Positions 34,514-43,978 of a stretch of DNA of 64,000 bases are shown piece by piece (position 1 is the first letter of the stretch; each line of letters opens with the position of its first letter). The position numbers were made by a program, and so were the translations under genes. The notes under the pieces were generated by a model. It saw nothing but the letters and a program-made list of their open reading frames with translations. It was not told the DNA's origin and did not search any database. The stretch is from Chryseobacterium pennipullorum. Its GTDB lineage: Bacteria; Bacteroidota; Bacteroidia; Flavobacteriales; Weeksellaceae. The stretch covers positions 1-64,000 of the forward strand of contig NZ_QNVV01000016.1 in the NCBI RefSeq assembly GCF_003384725.1, written 5' to 3'.

Positions 34514-35779
34514 TTAACTAAATCTTTCAGGGTTGAATATCTTTATCTCAACCGTTGGTTTTTGGTCATTGGCTAGCTCAGAAACTGTTTTTCCGAAAAT
34601 AGGTCCAAGACTTAGTCCCATCATTCCTCCACCTCCGGCAATAATCAGATTTTTTAATTTCGAAGATTGACCTAAATACGGAAGTCCATCTGGTGCACAG
34701 GGTCTGTATCCAAACCAGATTTCTGATTCTTTGGGTATTTCCATCTGGAAATCTGGCAAGTACTGAGGAATAGACTGAACAATTCCTTCTACTCTTTTCA
34801 TATTAATTGTATCTCGATGGGAAGCCAGCTCCATGGTGCCTCCGAAACGGATCTGCCCGTTCATGGGAGTTACCGCCACTCTTGCTTCCAGTAATAATGC
34901 TGCATGTTCCAAGGTATTCATAGGATTTTCGGGGGTATGCATAAATGAATACCCTTTTCCAGGCAACAATTGAATTTTTATACCGGCTTTTTGAGCGAGT
35001 TCTGGTAAAAAAGAACCTCCGGTCATTACAAAACGGTCTGCTGAAAACTTTTTACCATTTGCTATTATCGCATTTATGGCGTTCCCTGCAATTTCATATC
35101 CCGTAACTTTATGCTGTGTGTGGAAAATAACCCCATTGTTTTTAAGATAAGAGATCAATTGCTTCATAAGCTTCACCGGATTCATATGACCGTCACATTT
35201 GTAATTGATTCCTCCGATGACATCCAGTTGAGCATTAGGTTCAAGTTCCTGAATTCCTTTTTTATCCAGAATATCAACAGGCAATCCCAAACTGATGGCT
35301 TTATGAGCAAGTTCCGTCTCCTCTTCTGCTACTTTTTGTGTTTTATACAGCATCAGAATTCCGTTTTGATTCAGTTCAAAATCAAATTCATCTTTTTGAG
35401 CTATTTCATTATACAGCCGGCTGCTTGCCAGGTTAAGATCCCTGATGGCTGCTGCCGAACGGTCCACATGGCTCTGGTTGGAATGCTTTAAAAACTTCAG
35501 TCCCCAGGATAGCAGTTGAGTACTGAGTGATGGCTTCACATAGAACGGACTTTTGCTATCAAACATCCAGCGAATTCCCTGAGCTACTACGCCCGGTGCT
35601 GCCAATGGAGTGAAATGACTGGGTACGATCATGCCGGCGTTGCCGTAAGAGCAATTGTTGGTAAGGTCATTCTGTTCCAGGATCTCTACCTGCCAGCCTT
35701 TCTGTAAAAGATAATAGGCTGAGCTTAGTCCCGCGATTCCTGCACCGATGATGAGTGCTTTTCCTTTATTTTCTGTCAT
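34514..35779 (-). CDS. FAD-dependent D-amino acid oxidoreductase (cis-4-hydroxy-D-proline type)
   Basis: A DAO-family flavoenzyme of 421 residues. The FAD-binding motif ALIIGAGIAGLSSAYYLLQ opens the protein and GYRPCAPDGLPYLGQ with GGGGMMGLSLGP closes it. DadA-like enzymes of this type oxidise D-amino acids and pass electrons to a quinone or oxygen. The adjoining epimerase, deaminase and semialdehyde dehydrogenase genes make cis-4-hydroxy-D-proline the likely substrate, giving pyrroline-4-hydroxy-2-carboxylate. The gene lies 8 bases after the epimerase gene and ends the operon. Confidence 0.9.
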   Translation of the reverse strand: MTENKGKALIIGAGIAGLSSAYYLLQKGWQVEILEQNDLTNNCSYGNAGMIVPSHFTPLAAPGVVAQGIRWMFDSKSPFYVKPSLSTQLLSWGLKFLKHSNQSHVDRSAAAIRDLNLASSRLYNEIAQKDEFDFELNQNGILMLYKTQKVAEEETELAHKAISLGLPVDILDKKGIQELEPNAQLDVIGGINYKCDGHMNPVKLMKQLISYLKNNGVIFHTQHKVTGYEIAGNAINAIIANGKKFSADRFVMTGGSFLPELAQKAGIKIQLLPGKGYSFMHTPENPMNTLEHAALLLEARVAVTPMNGQIRFGGTMELASHRDTINMKRVEGIVQSIPQYLPDFQMEIPKESEIWFGYRPCAPDGLPYLGQSSKLKNLIIAGGGGMMGLSLGPIFGKTVSELANDQKPTVEIKIFNPERFS

Positions 35780-35787
35780 ATACTTAG

Positions 35788-36786
35788 TTACATTACCTGA
35801 AACCCCTGCCAGTAGGGATCTTCATCGTCAATAATGATGTGATTGTATCCGGTAATCCGTGCCCAGCCTTCTACTGACGGGATAATGGCTGACTTTCCGT
35901 CTACAGTGGCTGTTCCTTCAATTCTCCCTATAAATTGAGAACCGATATAACTTTCATGGATAAACTTTTCCCCTTCTTTTAGTTTTCCCTTGGCATGCCA
36001 CTGGGCCATCCGTGCTGAAGTTCCGGTTCCACACGGTGAGCGGTCCAACGCATTTTCACCCACTAAGACGGCATTCCGGCCGCTGGCGTTAGGATCCATA
36101 GGAGTACCTGTCCATTGGATATGGCTCAGTCCGATAATATGTTCATTTTCAGGATGGATAAACTGATACTTCTCATTCAGTAATCTCCTGATGATCTTCC
36201 CATAATGAATAAGCTGACTGGCTGTAAAATCAGAAATATCCCTGAAGTTTTCCTGCGGGTCTATGATTGCATAGAAATTCCCACCATATGCAACATCAGC
36301 TTTTATCAATCCGAGATCCGGGCATTCAACTTCCAGATTTTCAGCATAAAGAAACGATTTTACATTGGTGAGTTTTACAGAAGTTACCTTTTTTCCTTCC
36401 TGTACATAATCGATCAGAATAAGTCCTGCCGGCGTTTCCAGACGTAACTTTCCAGGAATTTTCGGGACAACCAGACCTTCTTCTATGACAATGGTAACCG
36501 TTCCGATGGTACCGTGTCCGCACATGGGAAGGCATCCGCTGGTTTCAATATATAATACGCCGATATCATTCTGTTCGTCAGTAGGAGGATACAAAATACT
36601 TCCACTCATCATATCGTGTCCACGGGGTTCGAACATGAGCCCTTTCCGAATCCAGTCGTATTCTTTCATGAAGTGAAGTCGCCGTTCCATCATGGAATTT
36701 CCTTTCAAAAGAGGTCCGCCTCCGGCCACAAGACGTACCGGGCAGCCACAGGTATGTGAATCTATGCAAAAAAAAGTTCTGTTCAT
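35788..36786 (-). CDS. 4-hydroxyproline 2-epimerase
   Basis: A proline-racemase-superfamily enzyme of 332 residues. It should convert trans-4-hydroxy-L-proline to cis-4-hydroxy-D-proline. The two catalytic Cys residues are in SGCLPMCGHGTIG and DRSPCGTGTSARMA. A Cys at the second site separates epimerases and racemases from the dehydratase branch, which has Thr there. FFCIDSHTCGCPVRLVAGG is the typical opening. The start codon overlaps the end of the dehydrogenase gene by 4 bases, so the two are translationally coupled. Confidence 0.92.
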   Translation of the reverse strand: MNRTFFCIDSHTCGCPVRLVAGGGPLLKGNSMMERRLHFMKEYDWIRKGLMFEPRGHDMMSGSILYPPTDEQNDIGVLYIETSGCLPMCGHGTIGTVTIVIEEGLVVPKIPGKLRLETPAGLILIDYVQEGKKVTSVKLTNVKSFLYAENLEVECPDLGLIKADVAYGGNFYAIIDPQENFRDISDFTASQLIHYGKIIRRLLNEKYQFIHPENEHIIGLSHIQWTGTPMDPNASGRNAVLVGENALDRSPCGTGTSARMAQWHAKGKLKEGEKFIHESYIGSQFIGRIEGTATVDGKSAIIPSVEGWARITGYNHIIIDDEDPYWQGFQVM

Positions 36787-38267
36787 ACGGTTTCTAATTT
36801 TAATGATCCTAAGTTCACTTCACCATCTACGATTCTGTTGATCTGCAATGGATTTTCATTCTTGAGCTCTTCGGGTAAAAATTCATCCGGCCAGTTCTGA
36901 AAAGAAATGGGACGAACGAATCGTTTAACGGCATCCGGTCCTACAGATGTAAAACGGGCATCTGTTGTAGAGGGGAAAGGCCCTCCGTGCTGCATGGCAT
37001 ACACCACTTCTACTCCGGTGGGCATTCCGTTAAATAAGAGTCTTCCACATTTATCTTTCAAAAAATGAATCAGTTCAGAATTCTCCCGAATATCATCCGA
37101 AGTAGCAGCAACCGTAATGGTTAGCTGTCCTTTTAGGTTTTGAGCGATCTGTATAAGTTCTTCTCTGTTTTCACAAGTGACAATGATACCAAATGGACCG
37201 AAAACTTCTTTACTCAGTACAGGATTATTGATGAAACTTTGAGCATCGGTTTGTATAACAGCAGCACTTCCTTTCCCTTCTTCTGTTTCTATGAAGGCAA
37301 TGATCTCAATATCAGGCTGTGATATTGCCTCTATTTTATGCTTTTCAAAACTTTCATATATTCCTTTATGAAGCATATTGGCAGGTACAATGCCTGTAAT
37401 TTCATTTTTTACTACTGTGATAAAACGATCTAAAGATTCCCCTTTAACAGCAATAAATACCCCAGGATTTGTACAGAATTGGCCTACTCCTAATGTTAAT
37501 GAACTGATGTATTCTTTAGCTAAAGTTTCTGCTTTATTTTCAATCAGGTTTTCAAGTGCAAATACAGGATTGATACTTCCCATTTCGGCAAATACAGGAA
37601 TAGGATTTTCACGACGACTGGCGATGTCAAACAAAGCTTTTCCGCCATTGAATGAACCCGTAAATGCTACTGCCTGGATATCCTTGTGCTCTGTTAAGTA
37701 AGTTCCAATTTCATAGGATGTTCCTGTAATGTGACTGAAAATACCTTCAGGCCAACCGTATTCTTTTACCGTATTCGCTATCGCATCAGCCATCATTTGA
37801 GAGGTCTGACAATGTGCCGGATGTGCTTTTACAATAACAGGGCAGCCTGCTCCTATGGCACTAGCTGTATCTCCTCCCGCAGTAGAAAAAGCAAATGGAA
37901 AATTACTGGCCCCGAAAACGACCACTGGTCCTAATCCTATATTGTATTTTCTGAGATCTCCTTTTTGCTTTTCAGGTTGGGCAAGATCAATTCTTGGCTC
38001 AGTGTATATTCCTGAAGCTACTGCTTTGGCATAACTTCTCCATTGGCCTACCGTTCTGGCTTTTTCGCCCGTAAGTCTTGCCAGAGGTAATGAGGTTTCA
38101 GTATGGGCAGTGGTCAAAAGTTCTTCTCCTAAAGCCTCAATCTGATCGGCAACAGCATTCATGAATGCTGCCCGTTGTTTTATGGTTGTATTCTTCAGGA
38201 ACTGATACGCTTCGGAAGCCATTTGAATTCTTACCTCAATATTTTCTTTTGATGTTTCTTCAATCAT
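36783..38267 (-). CDS. Alpha-ketoglutarate semialdehyde dehydrogenase
   Basis: An NAD(P)-dependent aldehyde dehydrogenase of 494 residues. It should oxidise 2,5-dioxopentanoate to 2-oxoglutarate, the last step of hydroxyproline breakdown. The opening reads VVFGASNFPFAFSTAGGDTA, typical of the KGSADH subgroup. The catalytic Cys is in GVGQFCTNPG and the general base Glu in PVFAEMGSINP. VAFTGSFNGG is the coenzyme turn. It lies 16 bases after the DapA-like deaminase gene and overlaps the epimerase start. Confidence 0.92.
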   Translation of the reverse strand: MIEETSKENIEVRIQMASEAYQFLKNTTIKQRAAFMNAVADQIEALGEELLTTAHTETSLPLARLTGEKARTVGQWRSYAKAVASGIYTEPRIDLAQPEKQKGDLRKYNIGLGPVVVFGASNFPFAFSTAGGDTASAIGAGCPVIVKAHPAHCQTSQMMADAIANTVKEYGWPEGIFSHITGTSYEIGTYLTEHKDIQAVAFTGSFNGGKALFDIASRRENPIPVFAEMGSINPVFALENLIENKAETLAKEYISSLTLGVGQFCTNPGVFIAVKGESLDRFITVVKNEITGIVPANMLHKGIYESFEKHKIEAISQPDIEIIAFIETEEGKGSAAVIQTDAQSFINNPVLSKEVFGPFGIIVTCENREELIQIAQNLKGQLTITVAATSDDIRENSELIHFLKDKCGRLLFNGMPTGVEVVYAMQHGGPFPSTTDARFTSVGPDAVKRFVRPISFQNWPDEFLPEELKNENPLQINRIVDGEVNLGSLKLETV

Positions 38268-38283
38268 AGCTTTTGTTTTGATG

Positions 38284-39189
38284 TTAATCTAGTGTAGGAC
38301 GGTTGGTTCTGCCCTCTTCAATAATCTTATTGACTTCTTGGGCTTCTTCACCCTGAAGTTCAAGACGGGGTGCTCTTACATACGGATTGCTGATTCCTTC
38401 TGCTGTAGCAGCCAGTTTGATATATTGGATAAGTTTAGGATGAATATCAAGTTCTAACAATGGCATAAACCATCTATAAATAGCCACGGCTTTATCATAT
38501 TGTCCTGCTTTAGCATAGTTGTACATGGCCATGGTCTCATTAGGAAAGGCATCTACAAGTCCCGCTACCAATCCATCAGCGCCAAGCATTAAAGTTTCAA
38601 GGCAAATAGTGTCTACTCCACCAAGAATTTTGATTCTTTTTCCGAAACGGTTAATCATTCTGGTTACATTGGCAAGATCCCTTGTAGATTCTTTAACCGC
38701 CTGAATGGTTGGATATTCAATAAGCTGGTCAAACATTTCCAGCGTGACATGAATTCCGTAATCCACCGGATTGTTATAGATAAGAATAGGAAGATCTGTA
38801 GCAGTGGCAACCGCTTTGAAATATTCTACTACTTCACGGCTATCAGCTTTGTAACGCATTGGAGGAAGTAGCATTAATCCGTCTGCTCCTAATTCTTTTG
38901 CTTTTTGAGCAAAATTGACTGCATTTTGGGTTGTATTTTCAGAAAGGTTAAGGATAACGGGAACTCTTTCCTGTGTAATTTTTTTAGCATATTGAAGAAG
39001 CTCAAATTTTTCTTCAGTTTCCAGTGCGCTGGCTTCTCCTAATGTTCCGGCAAGGATAATCCCGTGAACGCCGGCTTTAATCTGGGCTTCTGTATTGACT
39101 GCAAACATTTCAAAATCAATCTTTCCCTCTTTGGTAAAAGGCGTTAATACAGCAGGATAAATACCTTCCCAGTTTAGTTTTGTACTCAT
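38284..39189 (-). CDS. DapA-like pyrroline-4-hydroxy-2-carboxylate deaminase
   Basis: A class I aldolase-fold enzyme of the dihydrodipicolinate synthase family, 301 residues. In hydroxyproline operons this family removes water and ammonia from pyrroline-4-hydroxy-2-carboxylate to give 2,5-dioxopentanoate. The Schiff-base lysine is in IQAVKESTRD and the Tyr in PILIYNNPVD. The LAGTLGEASAL loop is the substrate carboxylate site. A role in lysine synthesis is unlikely given its neighbours. It is the first gene of the operon. Confidence 0.9.
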   Translation of the reverse strand: MSTKLNWEGIYPAVLTPFTKEGKIDFEMFAVNTEAQIKAGVHGIILAGTLGEASALETEEKFELLQYAKKITQERVPVILNLSENTTQNAVNFAQKAKELGADGLMLLPPMRYKADSREVVEYFKAVATATDLPILIYNNPVDYGIHVTLEMFDQLIEYPTIQAVKESTRDLANVTRMINRFGKRIKILGGVDTICLETLMLGADGLVAGLVDAFPNETMAMYNYAKAGQYDKAVAIYRWFMPLLELDIHPKLIQYIKLAATAEGISNPYVRAPRLELQGEEAQEVNKIIEEGRTNRPTLD

Positions 39190-39205
39190 ATCAAATAATA
39201 TTTAT

Positions 39206-39214
39206 TCAAAACTA
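39206..39214 (-). promoter_or_regulatory. Promoter -7 element of hydroxyproline operon
   Basis: TAGTTTTGA on the minus strand matches TAnnTTTG, 17 bases before the ATG at 39189. The -33 position has TTT rather than TTG 18 bases away, as expected of an activator-dependent promoter. The upstream AT-rich stretch (39225-39275) holds repeated ATTAAAATA-like motifs that could bind the AraC-type regulator. Confidence 0.5.
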
Positions 39215-39277
39215 AGTGAATTTTAAAACGGTAAATGTTAATATTTTAATGAATTCTGACCGTATTTTAACATGTAG

Positions 39278-40162
39278 TTATTCGCGGTCAAAAGTAGCTT
39301 CTTTATAATGCTTCAGATATTCCTTAGGAGAATATTTCATAATGGATTTAAAAACGCGGTTAAAGTTTGTAAGACTGTTGAATCCGCTGTTAAAAGCAAC
39401 AGAGGAAATGCTGTATCTGCTGCTGGATGTTAATAATCTGCAGGCTCTCTGTACCCGTAATTCATTAAGATATTGGATATACGTAATCCTGGTGTGTTTT
39501 TTAAAGGATCGGCAAAATGCCTGGGGAGTCATACAGGCTTCTTTAGCAATGGTATCAAGAGAAAGTTTATGCTGAGTGAAATTTTTCTTTATATAAGTCT
39601 GGGCATCAATAATCCTCTGATCATTGTCCGAAATATGGTTGGGCAGATTCTTTTCTGAAGATAGTGGGATATGCAGATGTCTGTTTTGCATTAGATGATT
39701 TAAAATCTTTATAAAATCTATGATTTGTTCTACCCCCTGTGTCTTTTGTAATGCAGCCATGCTCTCTCCTACACTCGATTTTAATTTTGAAGCAACCTGA
39801 AATCCTACTTTAGAATGTTTAATGAAGTTTTTAAGCTCTTCAAATTCCGGTAAATCAAAAAAAGCGGATATTTTTTTATCAGGATCGAAGAATATAGAGA
39901 TCGCATGAACCTTCTGCTTTTCATTTTCTTTAAAATCTCCTTTGAAAACGTGGGATTGATTGGCGCCAAGGTAGAAAATATCTCCAGGCTCAAAGGTAAA
40001 AAGGTTCTGTTCTATGGCGAGCGTACCATGTCCTTTCAGGATCCACATGATCTGAGTTTCAGTATGCCGGTGGAAATAAGGATAAAAATTAGGCATAATA
40101 TCTTCCTGAATACGGATGCTTTTGTTCGTATCAGCAGGAACAGAAAACTGGAGACTCTTCAT
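39278..40162 (-). CDS. AraC-family regulator of the hydroxyproline operon
   Basis: A 294-residue regulator. Residues 10-100 form a cupin-type sensing domain (FYPYFHRHTETQIMWILKGHG, FEPGDIFYLGANQSHVF). The C-terminal 100 residues hold two helix-turn-helices of AraC type (LDTIAKEACMTPQAFCRSFK and ISSVAFNSGFNSLTNFNRVFK, ending SPKEYLKHY). It is directly upstream of the operon on the same strand with an 88-base gap, so it likely activates it in response to hydroxyproline or a metabolite. The effector is inferred from context. It is divergent from the Xaa-Pro aminopeptidase gene. Confidence 0.9.
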   Translation of the reverse strand: MKSLQFSVPADTNKSIRIQEDIMPNFYPYFHRHTETQIMWILKGHGTLAIEQNLFTFEPGDIFYLGANQSHVFKGDFKENEKQKVHAISIFFDPDKKISAFFDLPEFEELKNFIKHSKVGFQVASKLKSSVGESMAALQKTQGVEQIIDFIKILNHLMQNRHLHIPLSSEKNLPNHISDNDQRIIDAQTYIKKNFTQHKLSLDTIAKEACMTPQAFCRSFKKHTRITYIQYLNELRVQRACRLLTSSSRYSISSVAFNSGFNSLTNFNRVFKSIMKYSPKEYLKHYKEATFDRE

Positions 40163-40349
40163 ACAATCAGTACTTTATGAGATTAGTAAATGCGAAGGTT
40201 AAAATATTGCCGAATTTAAGCAAAATATGAACATTACCTATCATATTAAAATCCAAACTTTACATCTCCATTATTTTAACGAAGAAAGGGCTTCAAATAG
40301 TACAAAATCGTAACTTTAACCTTTTAAAATAAAAACTATTCATAAATAT

Positions 40350-41744
40350 ATGTTTTCAGCACAGACTTATCAAAGCAGAAGAGCCGTATTACAGAGCAAT
40401 GTGGCAAGCGGAATTCTATTATTTCTGGGAAATATAGAAAATCCTGTAAATTTTGAGCATAATCCTTATTATTTCCGTCAGGATAGTACTTTCTTATATT
40501 ATTTCGGAATCCAGGAGCCGAGGATTGCCGCTATTATTGATATTGATGAAAATAAAACCATTGTTTTCGGAGATGAACTGAGTATTGATGACATCGTATG
40601 GATGGGCAGACAGGAAACATTGAAAGAAAAGAGCCAAAAGTCTGGTGTACATGAAACTTTACCGTATGCAGAACTTTCTCAATATCTTCTGAAAGCACAG
40701 ACATCCGGTAGAAAAGTACACTATCTTCCACCCTATCAGTCTTCCAATAAAATCTTACTGGCAGATCTCTTAGAGATCAAGATTGCTGAACTGCAACCTT
40801 CTGTGGAGATGATTAAGGCTGTTGTAAAGCAACGTTCTATAAAAGAAGCTCAGGAAATCGCACAGATAGAAGAAGCTGTAAATGTATCCAATGAAATGCA
40901 TTTACTCGCAATGAGGATCGCAAAACCAGGTGTCAAAGAATATGAAATCGCCAATGCAATTCAATATCTTGCCGCCAATAAAGAATGCCAGATGTCTTAT
41001 CCGCCAATTGTTACCATAAATGGTGGAATCCTTCACAATCATTACCGCCTTAATACCTTGAAGGAAGGAGATCTTTTCCTTAATGATTCCGGCGCTGAGA
41101 CAGCCATGGGATATGCAGGAGATCTAACCAGAACATTCCCTGTAAGCAAAACTTTTAGTACAAAACAAAAAGAAATCTATGAAATTGTTCTGAATTCATT
41201 CAATAATGCTCATCATCTTTTGAAGCCGGGAGTTAAATTCAAAGATATTTATCTGAAAGCCTCAGAATATCTGGTAGAAGGACTGGTTGATCTTGGATTG
41301 ATGAAAGGTAATCCTGAAGAAGCGGTGAAAAACAATGCCCATACCCTGTTTTTCCAGTGTGGATTAGGACATATGATGGGATTGGATGTACATGATATGG
41401 AGGATCTTGGAGAGCAATATATCGGATATACAGAAGAAGAACCAAAAGATACCCAAACATTTGGTCTTAAATCGTTACGTTTAGGGAAAGCTTTAGAATC
41501 CGGATACGTAGTAACGGTGGAACCGGGTATTTATATGATTCCGGAGTTGATCGATATCTGGCAGGCTGAAAATATAAACGCAGCATTCATTAATTATGAT
41601 AAGGTAAATGAATACCGAAACTTCGGCGGCGTTCGTGTGGAAGATGATTTTCTGATTACAGATGATGGGTACAGGCTTCTTGGAAGCGGATTGATTACCA
41701 CCGTTGATGACATTGAAAACTACAGAGCAGAATATTTAGATTAA
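40350..41744 (+). CDS. pepP: Xaa-Pro aminopeptidase (M24B)
   Basis: A 464-residue pita-bread metallopeptidase that removes an N-terminal residue next to proline. The N-terminal creatinase-like domain contains NPYYFRQDSTFLYYFGI. The C-terminal domain has the five metal ligands: LNDSGAE and YAGDLTRTFP (two Asp), CGLGHMMGLDVHD (His), VTVEPGIYM and VRVEDDF (two Glu). No signal peptide is seen, so it acts in the cytoplasm on imported peptides. It is 14 bases before the DPP-IV-type gene and probably in one operon with it. Confidence 0.93.
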   Translation: MFSAQTYQSRRAVLQSNVASGILLFLGNIENPVNFEHNPYYFRQDSTFLYYFGIQEPRIAAIIDIDENKTIVFGDELSIDDIVWMGRQETLKEKSQKSGVHETLPYAELSQYLLKAQTSGRKVHYLPPYQSSNKILLADLLEIKIAELQPSVEMIKAVVKQRSIKEAQEIAQIEEAVNVSNEMHLLAMRIAKPGVKEYEIANAIQYLAANKECQMSYPPIVTINGGILHNHYRLNTLKEGDLFLNDSGAETAMGYAGDLTRTFPVSKTFSTKQKEIYEIVLNSFNNAHHLLKPGVKFKDIYLKASEYLVEGLVDLGLMKGNPEEAVKNNAHTLFFQCGLGHMMGLDVHDMEDLGEQYIGYTEEEPKDTQTFGLKSLRLGKALESGYVVTVEPGIYMIPELIDIWQAENINAAFINYDKVNEYRNFGGVRVEDDFLITDDGYRLLGSGLITTVDDIENYRAEYLD

Positions 41745-41758
41745 TTCAGATTTTATAT

Positions 41759-43930
41759 ATGAAGAATATAAAAAAAATAACAGCCATTGCCCTATATTTC
41801 CTGTGCTTGTCACCGTTGGCCGCACAAAAAACACAATGGACTCCTGACGGCAATGCCTATTATTCATTCACTAAAAATGGTGTTGGAATTATTGATGTGC
41901 TGAATCCAGGAAAAGATCAGGCTTTTTTAAGCAATAATGAATTGATTCCTTCCGGAAGTTCTACGGCTTTAGAAGTACAGAGTTTTCAGGTTTCTCCTGA
42001 CAGCAAAAGTTTGCTGCTTTTCACGAATACCAAGAAAGTATGGCGGGATAATACCCGTGGAGATTACTGGATTTTCGATAAAAATACGAAGAAGCTTACC
42101 CAGCTTGGAAAAGATCTTCCCAAGGCTTCATTAATGTTTGCTAAATTCTCCCCTGATGGAAAAAAGGTAGCCTATGTGTCTAAGCACAACATTTATATTG
42201 AAGACCTTTCCAATAATCAGCTTACTAAAATTACCAATGATGGTACAGACCGAATGATTAATGGTACTTTTGATTGGGCTTATGAAGAAGAATTTGGGAC
42301 TCAGGATGGTTTCAGATGGTCTCCGGACGGAAGTAAAATTGCTTACTGGAAGCTGGATGCCCGAGGAACTAAAAACTTCCTGATGATTAATAATACCGAC
42401 AGTCTCTATTCATTTACCATTCCTGTAGAATATCCGAAAGTGGGAGAAAACCCTTCAGGATGCAGCATCTGGTTTTATGATCTTGCTTCAAAATCTTCTA
42501 AGAAAGCAGATATTGCAGGTGATGAAGTACAGCATTATATCCCCAGAATGGAATGGGTGCAGGATTCTAAATCTATTATTCTGCAGCAATTGAACAGAAA
42601 ACAGAATCAGAGTAAAATTATGGTGGCTGATGCTCATTCGGGAACAGGCAAGACCATTTATACTGAAACAGATGCTGCATGGATAGACATCAAATCCAGA
42701 TGGAATGATAATGATCCAAGCGGTTGGGACTGGATCAACAATGGTAAAGAGTTTTTGTGGGTTTCTGAAAAAGATGGCTGGAGACATATTTATAAAATAG
42801 ATATGAATGGTAAAGAAACTTTGATTACAAAAGATGCCTTTGATGTTATAAAACCAGAGTTTTTTGATATTCAGAACAAACAGATTTACTTTTTAGCTTC
42901 TCCTGATAATGCCACTCAGAAATATCTGTACAAAGTAAGTATGCAAGGTGGAAAATCTCAAAGAATAACTCCTGTAGCTTATACCGGATCCAACCAATAT
43001 ATGATATCTCCCAATGGGAAAATTGCGATGTTTAACAACAGCAGCGTAAATGCGCGTTCGGCAGGAGCTGTAGTATCATTGCCGGAACATAAAGAACTTG
43101 TTGCTGCAAAAAGTGTTTCAAAAGCAGATCCGGCTAGAGCTAAAACAGAATTTTTCCAGATTACTACGCAGGATGGTGTTACCTTAGACGGATGGGTGGT
43201 AAAACCTAAAAATTTTGATCCAAACAAAAAATATCCAATTGTTTTCATGGTATATGGTGAACCGGGTTCCCAGACCGTAACAGATAATTTCTATGCAGGT
43301 AAAAACGGTTTGTATGTTGGAGATATGGCTCAGGATGGTTATCTGTATGTTTCTCTTGAAAACCGCGGAACTCCTGCTCCTAAAGGACGTGAGTGGAGAA
43401 AATCTATTTATCGTAAAATAGGACAGCTTAATATCCGCGATCAGGCGATGGGAGCCAAAGCCTTATTTGCAAAATGGCCATATGCAGATACTTCCAGAGT
43501 TGCCGTTTGGGGATGGAGCGGCGGAGGTTCTTCCACACTGAATCTTTTGGGACAATATCCGGATATCTATCAGACAGGAATAGCCATTGCTCCGGTAGCC
43601 AATCAATTATTCTACGATAATATCTATCAGGAACGGTATATGGGACTTCCACAGGAAAACAGAGAAGATTTTGTCAACGGATCTCCATTGGCTTATGCTA
43701 AAAACCTGAAAGGAAACCTTCTATTGGTTCATGGTACAGGAGATGATAACGTACATTATCAGAATACGGAAGTGTATATCAATGAGCTGGTAAAATACAA
43801 CAAACAGTTCCAGCTGATGTCCTACCCAAACCGAACACACTCGATCAGTGAAGGTGAAGGTACATCATTGCACCTCGCTACTATGTTTACGAAATATCTG
43901 AAAGAACATTGCCCTCCGGGAGCAAGATAA
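41759..43930 (+). CDS. DPP-IV-type serine peptidase (S9B)
   Basis: A 723-residue exported dipeptidyl peptidase that cuts X-Pro dipeptides from peptide N termini. Signal peptide at 1-22 (LCLSPLAAQ). The beta-propeller part contains the double-Glu motif FDWAYEEEFG, which grips the substrate N terminus. The catalytic domain has the nucleophile in WGWSGGGSSTL, the Asp in HGTGDDNVHY and the His in PNRTHSISEG. Gly replaces the Tyr of the usual GWSYGG motif, a known variant in this group as I recall. It lies 14 bases after pepP and is followed by a strong terminator. Confidence 0.93.
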   Translation: MKNIKKITAIALYFLCLSPLAAQKTQWTPDGNAYYSFTKNGVGIIDVLNPGKDQAFLSNNELIPSGSSTALEVQSFQVSPDSKSLLLFTNTKKVWRDNTRGDYWIFDKNTKKLTQLGKDLPKASLMFAKFSPDGKKVAYVSKHNIYIEDLSNNQLTKITNDGTDRMINGTFDWAYEEEFGTQDGFRWSPDGSKIAYWKLDARGTKNFLMINNTDSLYSFTIPVEYPKVGENPSGCSIWFYDLASKSSKKADIAGDEVQHYIPRMEWVQDSKSIILQQLNRKQNQSKIMVADAHSGTGKTIYTETDAAWIDIKSRWNDNDPSGWDWINNGKEFLWVSEKDGWRHIYKIDMNGKETLITKDAFDVIKPEFFDIQNKQIYFLASPDNATQKYLYKVSMQGGKSQRITPVAYTGSNQYMISPNGKIAMFNNSSVNARSAGAVVSLPEHKELVAAKSVSKADPARAKTEFFQITTQDGVTLDGWVVKPKNFDPNKKYPIVFMVYGEPGSQTVTDNFYAGKNGLYVGDMAQDGYLYVSLENRGTPAPKGREWRKSIYRKIGQLNIRDQAMGAKALFAKWPYADTSRVAVWGWSGGGSSTLNLLGQYPDIYQTGIAIAPVANQLFYDNIYQERYMGLPQENREDFVNGSPLAYAKNLKGNLLLVHGTGDDNVHYQNTEVYINELVKYNKQFQLMSYPNRTHSISEGEGTSLHLATMFTKYLKEHCPPGAR

Positions 43931-43936
43931 GAACTG

Positions 43937-43965
43937 AAAAATCCCGCAGTAATGCGGGATTTTTT
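43937..43965. terminator. Rho-independent terminator
   Basis: AAAAATCCCGCA-GTAA-TGCGGGATTTTT forms a 12-bp perfect stem with a GTAA loop and a T run. It ends the pepP-DPP-IV unit and could also serve the convergent lipocalin-like gene. Confidence 0.92.
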
Positions 43966-43978
43966 ATGTAAGTCTGTT

